Assembly: GCA_021779095.1 (NCBI GenBank)
Contig: JAJYBI010000009.1
Span: forward strand, 55,100 to 119,099
DNA: 64,000 bases
Source of the DNA: Deltaproteobacteria bacterium
Lineage (GTDB): Bacteria; Desulfobacterota; Desulfuromonadia; Geobacterales; JAJYBI01
Reading direction: 5' to 3'
The notes below the pieces were generated by a model. That model ran no database searches, had not been told where the DNA came from, and saw only the letters and a program-made list of their open reading frames with translations. Each line of letters opens with the position of its first letter. Position 1 is the first letter of the stretch. The position numbers and the translations under genes are program-made. This document shows positions 1-11,121 of this stretch, piece by piece.

Positions 1-473
1 ACCACATAGATATAGCCGGCATCGTCGAGCGCAATGCCGCCCGTCTTGAAGAAACTCCCTTCCGGCGTGCCCGGCGTGCCGAGCTGCTTCACGATGGCCC
101 CCGTCGTCGGGTTCACGATCGCCGCATAGGTTCCGAAACCGACCACCAGGTTCCCGTCCGCCCGGGCCGCCATCCCGCCGATCGCCGAGTCATACGGAAG
201 GGTATTCACATACTGGCCGGTCTCCTTGAGCACCGCGATACCGCCACCCCCCAACCCGTTGTCGTGGACGTAGACCTGGCCGTTGGCATCCATGGTGAGC
301 CGATCGGTGCTCGGCGAGCGCGGCGGGACCGCATTCGCGTCGTTCCAGTCGATCGGCTTCTGTACGGTTACCACCGGCATCGTCGACGCCAGCGAAACAC
401 CCGCCTGCGAAATGACCGCACCAACCAGCGAGATGGCCAGAACCGTGATGAATTTCTTTATACTGGGTACCAT
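1..473 (-). CDS. secreted NHL-repeat-like protein, C-terminus beyond window
   Basis: The reading frame stays open from the ATG at 473 to the left edge (157 codons), so the gene is partial. A GGAGG ribosome site (481-485) sits 7 nt before the ATG. The N-terminus (MVPSIKKF, then a hydrophobic stretch ending near ASTMP) looks like a Sec signal peptide. Two later segments, DANGQVYVHDNG and GGIALDDAGYIYVV, resemble the strand pattern of NHL/beta-propeller repeats, so a secreted or surface propeller is inferred; no enzymatic residue is visible. The gene lies on the same strand downstream of the kinase/regulator pair at 745-3650 and is preceded by a sigma-54-like promoter, so it may be a target of that system. 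Function unknown. Confidence 0.7.
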   Translation of the reverse strand, partial: MVPSIKKFITVLAISLVGAVISQAGVSLASTMPVVTVQKPIDWNDANAVPPRSPSTDRLTMDANGQVYVHDNGLGGGGIAVLKETGQYVNTLPYDSAIGGMAARADGNLVVGFGTYAAIVNPTTGAIVKQLGTPGTPEGSFFKTGGIALDDAGYIYV

Positions 474-557
474 GTGAACGCCTCCGGAATAATGGAGATT
501 ACAGTAGTTACGAGATAGTGCCGTCGGTCTCGTTGTGATGCAACGCACACGATTTTT

Positions 558-571
558 GCAACATCAGTGCC
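558..571 (-). promoter_or_regulatory. sigma-54 (-24/-12) type promoter for the NHL-like gene
   Basis: Read on the minus strand the segment is GGCACTGATGTTGC, the invariant GG-N10-GC arrangement of sigma-54 promoters, with CAC and TTGC at the expected places. It would start transcription near 547, about 75 nt before the ATG at 473. Upstream on the minus strand (579-607) lie GTGCA...TGCAC arms and a TTGCGCAA palindrome that could bind an enhancer-binding protein. The match is by eye. Confidence 0.5.
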
Positions 572-744
572 CAACCGCGTGCAAATATCGATCTTGCGCA
601 AATGCACCTGGCCCCATGCAATGCTTTCATCGCAGAAACAGATACATCGCAGGTCGTTCGCTTGCCGGGAATAATGTGCGGGGAATGTCGAAAATGATGC
701 TGAGGTGCCGGAGCCCGGACGGGCCCCGGCGATACGGCTTACCG

Positions 745-2117
<1,373 letters not shown>

Positions 2118-2121
<4 letters not shown>

Positions 2122-3650
2122 TGCGTGCTTCCTTTCGGTGATGTCTCGGTGGACTCGGTACGGCACGAATCGCCTAACCGGCACGGCATGGTTGCAGGGG
2201 GAAGTTCGATGGTGAAAACCGTTCCCGCCCCGTTTTCGCTTGCGACAGCCAGCTTCCCGTTATGCTGCTCCACCAGCTTGTGACAGATCGCCAGACCGAG
2301 TCCGGTCCCCTGCGCCTTCGTGGTAAAGAACGGGGTAAATATCTTTTCGAGGATCTGGGGCGGAATGCCCGGGCCGGTATCGGCGATGGCGATACTGACC
2401 ACCTGATGGTTCGGCCGCGCCACGAGCGACGTCGTGATGGTAAGGAGACCACCGTCCTGCATCGCCTGCACCGCGTTCAGGATCAGATTGAGGAATACCT
2501 GCTGGATCTGCTTCGGGTCCACACAGACGGCCGGAAGATCGTGCTGCAGATTGAGGACCTTTTCGATGTTCTTGCCACCGCGGTGCTGGGCGGCGAACAG
2601 CATGGTCTTCTCCAGTATCCTGTTCACATCGGCACTCACCGGCTCCGGCGGTGCCGGCTTGCCGAAGAAGAGCAGGTCGTTGACGGTCTTGTCGAGGCGG
2701 CTCACCTGTTCGAGCACCTCTGCGGCGATCCCGTTCAGATCGTCTTCCGGAGGAAACGCATCCCTGATGATGGTGATGGCGGCGGCGATGCCGGTGAGCG
2801 GGTTCTTGATCTCGTGGGCGATCCCCGCCGCCATCTCGCCGATGGAGGCGAGCCGGTCGGCACGCTCCATCTGCTGGAAATGGTACGCCTCCAGCTCCCG
2901 TTTCGCCTGGTCCAGCTTGTCCACCATGGAGTCGAAGCTGACGATCAGCTGACCGACCTCATCCTTGGAGTCCGCCTTCATCCGCACCGACAGGTCCCCC
3001 TGCTCCACCCGGGACATGTTCTCCACGATCCGGTTCAGCGGTTTCTTCACGAACTTCAGCATGACGAGCGATATCCCCACGGAGAGGAAACCGACGATGG
3101 CGATCGTTGAAAAGAAGAACAGCTGTGTCGCCTCCATCATCCGCTTCTTGGTTTCCGCCAGGGAGTAGCTCACGCTGAGAATGCCGATGATGTGACTGTT
3201 GTAGCCGTGGCAGATATGGCAGGCCTCGTCGTTGTAGATCGGCTTCTGCATCATGAAGACTTCACCCTCGCCCGGCACGTTCGCCACGCCGGACTCGCGG
3301 TCGTTGATGAAGAGCTGATAGTCCGTGTCGTCGACCGGCTTGCCGACCTCCTGGGGGCGGGACGACTTGAGGACGATCCCCTGGGGATGGAAGATGCGGA
3401 CGCCGGTCAGCTTGTGGCTCTGACCGACCATCTCCAGGATGATCTGCACATCCTGGGTGTTTCCGATCCGCATGGAGTTGAAGATGCTGCGCTCGATGGT
3501 ACCGAGAAGCAGTTCGGTGTTGTCGCGGGCCGACTTGATGATCTGGGACTGCTCCCGCTTGAGGTAGATGTATGAGCAGGCGGTGACGCCAACCGTCACC
3601 AGCGTGATGCAGAAGACAATGACCCTGGTTGTAAGGCTCTTGAAGATCAA
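2118..3650 (-). CDS. membrane histidine kinase with periplasmic haem c motif
   Basis: 510 aa, TTG start with GGAG 5 nt upstream. Transmembrane helix about 8-30, periplasmic sensor 31-175, second helix about 176-200, HAMP 200-255, HisKA with His279 (GIAHEIKNP), and HATPase with N, DTGPGIP and GTGLGLA boxes. The sensor carries C144-H-I-C-H148, a c-type haem attachment motif, just before the second helix, so it probably binds haem covalently and senses redox state or a small ligand such as NO, CO or oxygen. Such haem-c sensors are known in Geobacter. Its partner is the NtrC-type regulator that overlaps its stop codon. The ligand and true signal cannot be read from sequence. Confidence 0.92.
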
Positions 3651-3722
3651 GCCGTCTCCGTCCTGGGGATGATCCGGTGCAGCTCCTGCCGCACCCGCAA
3701 TTGATACCCTACTAAGGGGGCA

Positions 3723-4310
3723 TTACTGACCCGACGTGTTCGCGTTACCGAGCGGCGCACCGGGATCTCCGGGGTTGCCGTTGGGAACGGGATTCACACC
3801 GGGTCCCGTAACCGTCGTCGTGACCGATCCGGCCAGTCCCGCCGGCCGGTAGATGAACTGCCAGTCGCTGTACTTCTGCTTCCCCTTGAACTCCTTGTAG
3901 ATCTCCGGGAAGTTGTCCTGCTTGATCGGCACCGCCTTGCTCGTACTGGCCACACCGACGATGCCGCGGACCGGGTCCGGCGGCAGCACGGCGAAATCCT
4001 TGCCGGTGATCGGGTCCTTGTACAGCCGCCGCAGGTACCGGATCGTTTCGGCGGAACGCGGGTCCTTCAGGAGGTCCTTGAGGGAGGAGAGCCGCATGGC
4101 GGGCGGCTGCCCCGGCAACGGGTTGTTCCACCGCTCGATGGCGTTCCGGTACTGCGTGCCGCGGAACAGGAGCTCTTCCTCCCGCTCCCGCTGCATGGCC
4201 GTGGACATGACCTGGGCGGAGACGCTCATCATGATCCCCATGATCACGATGATCACCAGCACCAGGATATAGGTGAACCCCGCCGAGCTGCGCAGCACGG
4301 ATTGTTTCAT
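3723..4310 (-). CDS. prepilin-like (type II secretion / type IV pilus pseudopilin-like) protein
   Basis: 195 aa from the ATG at 4310, which overlaps the stop of the upstream transketolase gene (ATGA). The N-terminus MKQSVLRSSAGFTYILVLV is a class III prepilin signal: a short basic leader, then G/F cleavage site and a hydrophobic alpha-helix. The usual Glu at mature position +5 is absent (Leu), as in GspK-like minor pseudopilins, although the body (about 35-150, with ERWNNPLPGQPP and DPITGKDF motifs) resembles GspG-type proteins. The C-terminus is Gly/Asn/Pro-rich. It would sit in the inner membrane or at the tip of a pseudopilus. The link to the transketolase genes appears to be positional only. 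Confidence 0.75.
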   Translation of the reverse strand: MKQSVLRSSAGFTYILVLVIIVIMGIMMSVSAQVMSTAMQREREEELLFRGTQYRNAIERWNNPLPGQPPAMRLSSLKDLLKDPRSAETIRYLRRLYKDPITGKDFAVLPPDPVRGIVGVASTSKAVPIKQDNFPEIYKEFKGKQKYSDWQFIYRPAGLAGSVTTTVTGPGVNPVPNGNPGDPGAPLGNANTSGQ

Positions 4311-5248
4311 CCCTTCGCCTTGAGGACCTCCCGGGCGGTTGCCGCAAGGTTCTCCGCCGTGAGGCCGAAGTATTTCAGAAGCTCCTCCGCCTTGCCGGAG
4401 GTGCCGAACCGGTCGTTGATCCCGACCCGCTTCACCGGCACCGGGCACTTCTCCGACAGGAGCTCGGCCACCGCGCCGCCGAGGCCGCCGACGATGGAAT
4501 GCTCCTCGGCGGTGACGATGGCGCCGGTCTCCCGCGCCGCGGCCACGAGGATCTCCTCGTCCAGCGGCTTGACGGTGCCGATATGCACCACCCGGGCGGA
4601 GACCCCCTCCGCGGCCAGTTGCTCGGCGGCGGCGAGCGCCACCGCGGTCATGAGGCCGGTGGTGACGAAGGTCAGGTCGGAGCCGGGACGCAGCATGCTC
4701 CCCTTGCCGATCTCGAAGGCATAATCCGCGGGGAAGACGGTGGGGACCTTGTTCCGCCCCAGCCGGATGTAGAACGGCCCCTTGGTGGCGGCGGCGGCGC
4801 GGATCGCGGCACGCGTCTCCACCCCGTCGGCCGGCACGATGACCGTCATGTTGGGGACGGCGCGCATGATCGCCACATCCTCCACCGACTGGTGCGAGCC
4901 GCCGTCCTCGCCCACCGTCACGCCGCCGTGGGTCGCCACGACCTTCACGTTCGCCTTCGGGTAGGCCACCGACTGGCGCACCTGCTCCCAGGCCCGCCCC
5001 ACGGCGAAGATGGCGAAGGTGGAAAGAAACGGGACCTTTCCCGCCGCGGCCAGCCCGGCCGCCGTCCCCACCATGTTCGCCTCGGCGATCCCCATGTTGA
5101 AGAACCGCCCGGGGAACTTCTTCGCGAACAGCGAGGTCTTGGTGGAGCCGGACAGGTCGGCGTCCAGCACGACGACGTCGCCGTTCTCCGCACCCAGTTC
5201 CGCAAGCGTCTCGCCGTATGCATCCCGTGTTGCAATCATGCCGCTCAT
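4307..5248 (-). CDS. transketolase, C-terminal subunit
   Basis: 313 aa. Carries the pyrimidine-binding and C-terminal domains of transketolase: conserved VVVLDADLSGSTKT, FNMGIAEANMVGTAAGLAAAG (with the catalytic Glu that activates thiamine diphosphate), HGGVTVGEDGGSHQ, and the C-terminal AEEHSIVGGLG. It works with the N-terminal subunit encoded just upstream (51 nt apart) in the non-oxidative pentose phosphate pathway. The ATG at 5248 is preferred over 5257 because the AAAGGA site lies 9 nt before it and would abut the earlier ATG. Split transketolases are common in this group and in archaea. Confidence 0.92.
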   Translation of the reverse strand: MSGMIATRDAYGETLAELGAENGDVVVLDADLSGSTKTSLFAKKFPGRFFNMGIAEANMVGTAAGLAAAGKVPFLSTFAIFAVGRAWEQVRQSVAYPKANVKVVATHGGVTVGEDGGSHQSVEDVAIMRAVPNMTVIVPADGVETRAAIRAAAATKGPFYIRLGRNKVPTVFPADYAFEIGKGSMLRPGSDLTFVTTGLMTAVALAAAEQLAAEGVSARVVHIGTVKPLDEEILVAAARETGAIVTAEEHSIVGGLGGAVAELLSEKCPVPVKRVGINDRFGTSGKAEELLKYFGLTAENLAATAREVLKAKG

Positions 5249-5298
5249 ATCTATCATTCCTTTCAGAAACTATTCCGTAGTAGATGAAACCGTCCGCA

Positions 5299-6138
5299 TC
5301 ATTCCGACGCGAACCCCTCGAAGCAGCCGAGACATGCCAGCGCCCGCGGCAGCTCCTCGTCGCTGGGGGGCACGCCGTGGTAGGACGCCTTGTTCTCGAA
5401 GAACGAGACCCCCTTCCCCTTCACGGTGCGGGCGACGATGACCGTCGGCGTCCCCTTCGCGGCGGCCGCCGCGTCCAGCGCCCCCACGATGGCGCCGAGG
5501 TCGTGGCCGTCGATCTCCAGCACGTTCCAGCCGAAGGCGCGGAACTTGTCGGGGATGGACTCGACGTTCATCACCTTCCCCACCTCGCCGTCGATCTGCA
5601 GGCCGTTGGCGTCCACCAGGGCGCACAGGTTGTCGAGCCGGTAGTGGGCCGCCGCCATGGCCGCTTCCCACACCTGCCCCTCCTGCAGCTCGCCGTCACC
5701 CATGATGGCGTAGACCCGGCTTTCCCGTCCGTCGAGGCGTAAGCCCAGGGCGATGCCGTTGGCCATGGAGAGCCCCTGCCCCAGCGAACCGGTACAGACC
5801 TCCACCCCGGGGGTGGACTTGCTGTCCGGATGTCCCTGCAGGTGGCTGCCGAGCCGGCGCAGCATCATCAGGTCTTCCTTGGGGAAATAGCCGGCCTCCG
5901 CCAGCGCCACGTACTGGGCCGGCGCCGCGTGTCCCTTGCAGAGCACGAAACGGTCGCGGTCGGGCCAGGCGGGGTCCTCCGGGCGGTGATTCATGGTATG
6001 GAAATAGAGGGCGGCAATCATGTCGATGGCCGACAGGGACCCTCCCGTATGTCCGGACTGGGACTTGTGCAGCATCCTGACGATATCGATACGCAGGTTC
6101 CTGGCCTTCTCTTCCAGGACGGCAATTCGCTCTTTCAC
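5299..6138 (-). CDS. transketolase, N-terminal subunit
   Basis: 279 aa, GTG start behind GAAAGGAAG. Thiamine-diphosphate-binding half: HTGGSLSAIDMIAALYF at the start, TGSLGQGLSMANG, the GDGELQEGQVWEAAMAA metal/TPP motif followed by NLCALVDANGLQIDG, and the substrate-loop KGKGVSFFENKASYHG. It pairs with the downstream C-terminal subunit to transfer C2 ketol units between sugar phosphates in the cytoplasm. The dense motif match and correct half-length leave little doubt. Confidence 0.94.
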   Translation of the reverse strand: MKERIAVLEEKARNLRIDIVRMLHKSQSGHTGGSLSAIDMIAALYFHTMNHRPEDPAWPDRDRFVLCKGHAAPAQYVALAEAGYFPKEDLMMLRRLGSHLQGHPDSKSTPGVEVCTGSLGQGLSMANGIALGLRLDGRESRVYAIMGDGELQEGQVWEAAMAAAHYRLDNLCALVDANGLQIDGEVGKVMNVESIPDKFRAFGWNVLEIDGHDLGAIVGALDAAAAAKGTPTVIVARTVKGKGVSFFENKASYHGVPPSDEELPRALACLGCFEGFASE

Positions 6139-6188
6139 CGGTGCTCTTCCTTTCGGTTAATGGTGGTTACGGGAGGTGATCCCATCGA

Positions 6189-6665
6189 TCAGTCGTCTCC
6201 GGCAACGAGGTAGTTGAGGATGATCTCGTCCAGGCTCTTTGCCGGTTTGGCCTCCGCGGGGGGGGTGGCGGACACGGGGGGTGGAACGGGCGGCGCGGCG
6301 GTGACGTGCTCAGGAGCCGCGGGAGCGGACGGCGCAGGGACGGCGGCGGGTTCCGGCTCCTCAGGCTGCACGGCCTCTTCCGGCCGGGGGGCGGAAGCGT
6401 CAGCGGGGAATGCCCGGTCGTCGAACGCTCCGTTCTTGAGCCGGCGCAGGACATCCTTGTGCTGCTCCTTCATCAGCTCCTCGACCACCTGCTCCAGGTT
6501 CTCGATCTTGAGGATGTCCGCGTAGCTGGTCTTCCTGGAGGTGATGATGGTCCCGCCGCGGTACAGGAGGGTGATGATATGCGGGTTGTTGACGCCGCTG
6601 TCCTCCGTCTGGACGTGGAATATCTCGCCGCGGTATTTGATGTTGTGATTGAACCCTACGACCAT
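6189..6665 (-). CDS. conserved hypothetical protein with Pro/Ala-rich tail
   Basis: 158 aa. The first 80 residues are a compact basic/acidic domain (MVVGFNHNIKYRGEIFHVQT, then LLYRGGTIITSRKTSYADI and a helical LEQVVEELMKEQHKDVLRRL). The rest (about 85-145) is Pro/Ala/Glu-rich low complexity, ending in a short hydrophobic helix LDEIILNYLV. No signal peptide, so cytoplasmic. The gene lies 50 nt upstream of the transketolase genes and may be co-transcribed. I do not recognise a function. Confidence 0.75.
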   Translation of the reverse strand: MVVGFNHNIKYRGEIFHVQTEDSGVNNPHIITLLYRGGTIITSRKTSYADILKIENLEQVVEELMKEQHKDVLRRLKNGAFDDRAFPADASAPRPEEAVQPEEPEPAAVPAPSAPAAPEHVTAAPPVPPPVSATPPAEAKPAKSLDEIILNYLVAGDD

Positions 6666-6768
6666 GCCGCATTCCTGTCCGCCAAATGGCGTAATTGACT
6701 CAAGCTACCATAGAAAACAGGCCGTTGCAACAGATTATATCCCCGGCATTTCAATACGTTATGACCGG

Positions 6769-9180
6769 CTAACGTTGCAGGAGCTTTTTGATCCGGGCGA
6801 CCGCCTCCATGGCATCCTTCGCGTACAGGTCGGCGCCGATCTCCGCGGCGTATTCGGGGGTCACCACCGCCCCCCCCACCATGGTGAAGCTTTTCACCCC
6901 CGCCGCTTTCAGGCGTGCGATGACGTTTTCCATCTCGCTCATGGTGGTGGTCATGAGGGCGGACAGCCCCACCGCATCGACCTGCCGCGCCAGCGCCTCG
7001 GCCACGATCCGGTCGGCGGCGACGTTCTTCCCCAGGTCGATCACCTCGAACCCGTGGTTCTCCAGGAGGGTACAGACGATGTTCTTGCCGATGTCGTGGA
7101 TGTCCCCCTCCACCGTGGCCATGAGGATTTTGCCGGCCGAGCCCAGCTCCGCCCCCTGCATCTCTGCCTTGAGGCGGGTAAAGGCGGTCTGCATGGTGTC
7201 CGCCGACTGGATCACCTGGGGGAGGAAGTAGATGTTCTTCTCGAACCGGCGCCCCACCTCCTCCAGGCCGGGGAGGAGCCCGTCGTTGCTCACCGTAAGC
7301 GGGGTCATCCCGGCGGCGAGCGCCTCCTCCACCAGGGCGACCACGTTCTCCCTGTCGCCGTCGATGACGGCGCGGGAAAGGCGCGCCTCGATGGTCTGCG
7401 GCTGGTCGCCGGCCGGTACGGCGGACGCCTCCACCGCCCCCTTGTAGACATCGATGTAGGCGGCGGCGTTGGCGTCGCGGTTTAAAAGCACCATGGCGGA
7501 CCGGAAGGCGTCCATCATCGGCTGTTCCTTGGGATTGACGATCGCCGCGTCCAGCCCCGCCTCCATCGCCATGGCGAAGAAGGTGGAGGAGATGACCGGC
7601 CGGCGCGGCAGGCCGAAGGAGATGTTGCTCACCCCGAGGACCGTGTTGAGCGACAGCCTCTCCTTCACCAGCCGGACCGCCCGCAGGGTCTCCATGGCCC
7701 GCTTCTGCTCGGCGCTCACCGTGAGGGTCAGGCAGTCGATCACCAGGTTCTCCCGGGCGATCCCCATCTCGTCGGCGGCCTGGGCGATCCGCCCGGCAAC
7801 GGCGCACCGCTCCTCGCCGGTGGCGGGGATGCCGGTCTCGTCCAGCGTGAGCCCGATGACGGCGGCGCCGTATTTTCGCACCAGCGGCAGTACCCGGGCC
7901 AGGCTCTTCGCCTCACCGTTCACGGAGTTCACCAGCACCTTGCCGTCCGCCGCCTTCAGCCCCCGCTCCAGCGCCGCGGGGCTGGAGGAATCCAGCACGA
8001 GCGGTGCCGATACCGCCCCGGTAACGCAGAACACCGCCCGCTCCAGGGCGGCGGGTTCGTCGATGCCCGGGGTCCCCACGTTCACGTCCAGGAGCGTCGC
8101 CCCGGCGGCCACCTGCTCCAGCGCCTCGCGCCGGATGTAGGAGACCTTCTCCTCCCGCAGTTCGGCGGCGAACCCCTTCTTGCCGGTGGGGTTGATCCGC
8201 TCGCCGATGATCGCCACAGGCGCGCCCGCCCCCAGGGCGACGAAGCCGCTCCGGCTGGAGAGGAAGGTCGTTCCCGGCGCCGGACCGCACGCGCGGAACG
8301 ACTGGTCGCGCCCCTCCAGCGCCTCCCGCATGGCCCGGATATGGGCCGGGGTCGTGCCGCAGCAGCCGCCGATGATCCTGACCCCGAGTGCCAGGAGCCG
8401 GTCGTGGTAGGCGGTCATCTCGTCGGGGGTGCCGGGGAAGACGGTCCTGCCGTCTTTGAGCACCGGAAGCCCCGCGTTCGCCTGGGAGATGAGCGGCAGT
8501 CTCGTCACGCGGCGCATGGCGGCGAGGATGTCGTGGATGCCCTCCACCCCCAGGCCGCAGTTGGAGCCGACGATGTCGGCGCCGGCCGCCTCCAGGGTGA
8601 TGGCCGCCGCCTCGGGCGGGGTGCCGAGCACGCTCCGGCCGTTGTCGTCGAAGGTGAGCATGGCGATGACCGGGATCTCCGCCGACAGCTCGCGGATGGC
8701 GATGATCGCCGCGCGGATCTCCTTGATGTCGAGGAAGGTCTCCAGGGTGATCAGGTCCGCCCCCGCCTCGATGAGCGGTCGCGCCTGCTCCCGGAACTGG
8801 TCCGCCATCCAGTCGAAGGAGACGTCCCCCACCGGCTCCACGAACCGTCCCGTGGGCCCCATGGAAGCGGCCACGTAGGCGCGGTCCTCCGCCACCTCCC
8901 GGGCCAGCGCCACGGCGGCACCGTTGATCTCCCGGATCTTCCCTTCCAGCCCGAAGTGGGACAGCTTCTCGCGGCTGCCGCCGAAGGTGTTGGTGACGAT
9001 GATGTCCGCCCCGGCGTCCAGGTACTCCCGGTGCACCCCCGCCACCACCTCCGGCATGGTGAGGTTCAACTCCTCGGGAGACTGGCCGGGCTTTAAGCCC
9101 CGCTCCTGCAGCATGGTGCCCATGGCGCCGTCGAGGATCAGGACCCGTTCGCGGACCGCCTGGAGAAATGGGATCTTCAT
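6769..9180 (-). CDS. metH: cobalamin-dependent methionine synthase lacking the activation domain
   Basis: 803 aa. Homocysteine methyltransferase barrel (about 1-290; zinc cysteines in GSNCGLG and GGCCGTT), pterin-binding methyltetrahydrofolate barrel (about 325-575; GERINPTGKKG, DVNVGTPG), then B12 cap and Rossmann domain (590-803) with the cobalt-ligating DIHDIGKN motif. It should move a methyl group from methyltetrahydrofolate to homocysteine via cob(I)alamin. The AdoMet-binding reactivation domain of the ~1,200-aa E. coli enzyme is absent, as in many anaerobes. It overlaps the upstream GerMN gene by 4 nt, so murI, the GerMN gene and metH are probably one operon. Confidence 0.92.
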   Translation of the reverse strand: MKIPFLQAVRERVLILDGAMGTMLQERGLKPGQSPEELNLTMPEVVAGVHREYLDAGADIIVTNTFGGSREKLSHFGLEGKIREINGAAVALAREVAEDRAYVAASMGPTGRFVEPVGDVSFDWMADQFREQARPLIEAGADLITLETFLDIKEIRAAIIAIRELSAEIPVIAMLTFDDNGRSVLGTPPEAAAITLEAAGADIVGSNCGLGVEGIHDILAAMRRVTRLPLISQANAGLPVLKDGRTVFPGTPDEMTAYHDRLLALGVRIIGGCCGTTPAHIRAMREALEGRDQSFRACGPAPGTTFLSSRSGFVALGAGAPVAIIGERINPTGKKGFAAELREEKVSYIRREALEQVAAGATLLDVNVGTPGIDEPAALERAVFCVTGAVSAPLVLDSSSPAALERGLKAADGKVLVNSVNGEAKSLARVLPLVRKYGAAVIGLTLDETGIPATGEERCAVAGRIAQAADEMGIARENLVIDCLTLTVSAEQKRAMETLRAVRLVKERLSLNTVLGVSNISFGLPRRPVISSTFFAMAMEAGLDAAIVNPKEQPMMDAFRSAMVLLNRDANAAAYIDVYKGAVEASAVPAGDQPQTIEARLSRAVIDGDRENVVALVEEALAAGMTPLTVSNDGLLPGLEEVGRRFEKNIYFLPQVIQSADTMQTAFTRLKAEMQGAELGSAGKILMATVEGDIHDIGKNIVCTLLENHGFEVIDLGKNVAADRIVAEALARQVDAVGLSALMTTTMSEMENVIARLKAAGVKSFTMVGGAVVTPEYAAEIGADLYAKDAMEAVARIKKLLQR

Positions 9181-9780
9181 CGTTGTTCGTCCTTCCCGTT
9201 CGTGGTATCCGCCGGGGCGGCGTCCTTCTGTTCCAGGGAGTAGTCAGGCTCCAGCGGCTCACGCAGGTCCAGATGCCCCTTGAGCGTCTCCACCGGCTTT
9301 CCCTCAACCCGGAACGCGACCCGCTTCACCTGGGGCAGGTTGGCGCAGACCGTGTTGACGATGGAGTAGACCTCCCCCATCTCGGCGCTGCTCCCCGCCG
9401 GTATGCCGTCGATCAGGTCGCGGTTGAAGTCCAGGACGGCCGTGCCCTTGTCCAGCTTCGCACTCAGAAGCTGCAGGGTCGGCGGCAGGGGGGTTTCCAG
9501 ATCCCCCACCGGACCGGCGACCAGCTGCGCCACCAGGGCGTTCATGCAGGAGACCGGGTCGCCGCAGGCATCGATGGTCCTCCCCTCGGTCTTCAGGGCA
9601 TCGCCGTCGCGTTCGATGAAATAGAGCGTCACCACGACGGTCGTCGCCTGCTGTGCATGGGGGGGGGCGACCGGCTTCTCGTTGCGCTCGGCGTACTTGC
9701 GCTGGATCAGCACGCCGATGATCACGGCAAACACCACGAATGCGATGACGACGACCCCCGTGCGCCGGTTGCCACTGCGT

Positions 9781-9791
<11 letters not shown>
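9177..9791 (-). CDS. GerMN-domain membrane-anchored protein
   Basis: 204 aa. A basic N-terminus and one transmembrane helix (about 11-29, VVVIAFVVFAVIIGVLI) anchor it, leaving a periplasmic domain. Residues 50-185 match the sporulation/germination GerMN fold: VTLYFIERDGDALKTEGRTI, LVAGP near the middle, LDFNRDL, and the EVYSIVNTVCANLPQVKRVAF stretch. GerMN proteins occur in non-sporulating bacteria next to murI, where an envelope role is suspected but unproven. It overlaps murI by 11 bp and metH by 4 bp. Confidence 0.82.
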
Positions 9792-10617
<826 letters not shown>

Positions 10618-10781
10618 GCCATGCCCCCGCGCATTTTTCTCAAAAACACAAAGGACTTATAGTATTTTATGCCGCAAGGCCGTGTCAAGGCATTTGCATA
10701 ATCCCGCTGTTACGCTAAACTCCTTTATCTTTTCGGTATTTTCTGGTATTGAAACTGATGAGTCGCGCTCCGGGAGGATGC

Positions 10782-11117
10782 ATGGACAAGCAGGCACTGG
10801 TGAACGAGGCGCAGAAGGCGCTGGAGCCGTTCGAGACGCAGAACATCGTCACGTTCATCAAGCATATGGGCACGCGGAGCTTCATCGACCACCCCTGGCT
10901 CATCGTTATCTTCCTGGCGGTCTTCTTCTACGCGGTCGTGAAAAAGTCCCGGTTCGTGCTCCTGTTCCTCTTTTCCTTCTTCTCCATCATGCTCCTGGTA
11001 CGCTACACCCTCCCCGCCGACGGCGAGCTGTCCGTAAAGTCGCTGCTCCCGATGGCCGGAGGGGGCGTCTTCATCGGCGCCGTCATCATCTATTTCTCGT
11101 TCATCAAAACGGACTGA
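10782..11117 (+). CDS. small two-to-three-helix membrane protein
   Basis: 111 aa from the ATG at 10782, which has GGAGG 4 nt upstream; earlier in-frame starts lack a ribosome site. A cytoplasmic N-terminal segment (about 1-40) is followed by hydrophobic helices near 44-60 (WLIVIFLAVFFYAVV), 63-80 (FVLLFLFSFFSIMLL) and 95-110 (GVFIGAVIIYFSF). No enzymatic motif. It is divergent from murI and 4 nt upstream of the dehydratase-like gene, so it is probably translated from the same transcript. Function unknown. Confidence 0.78.
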   Translation: MDKQALVNEAQKALEPFETQNIVTFIKHMGTRSFIDHPWLIVIFLAVFFYAVVKKSRFVLLFLFSFFSIMLLVRYTLPADGELSVKSLLPMAGGGVFIGAVIIYFSFIKTD

Positions 11118-11121
11118 CACC

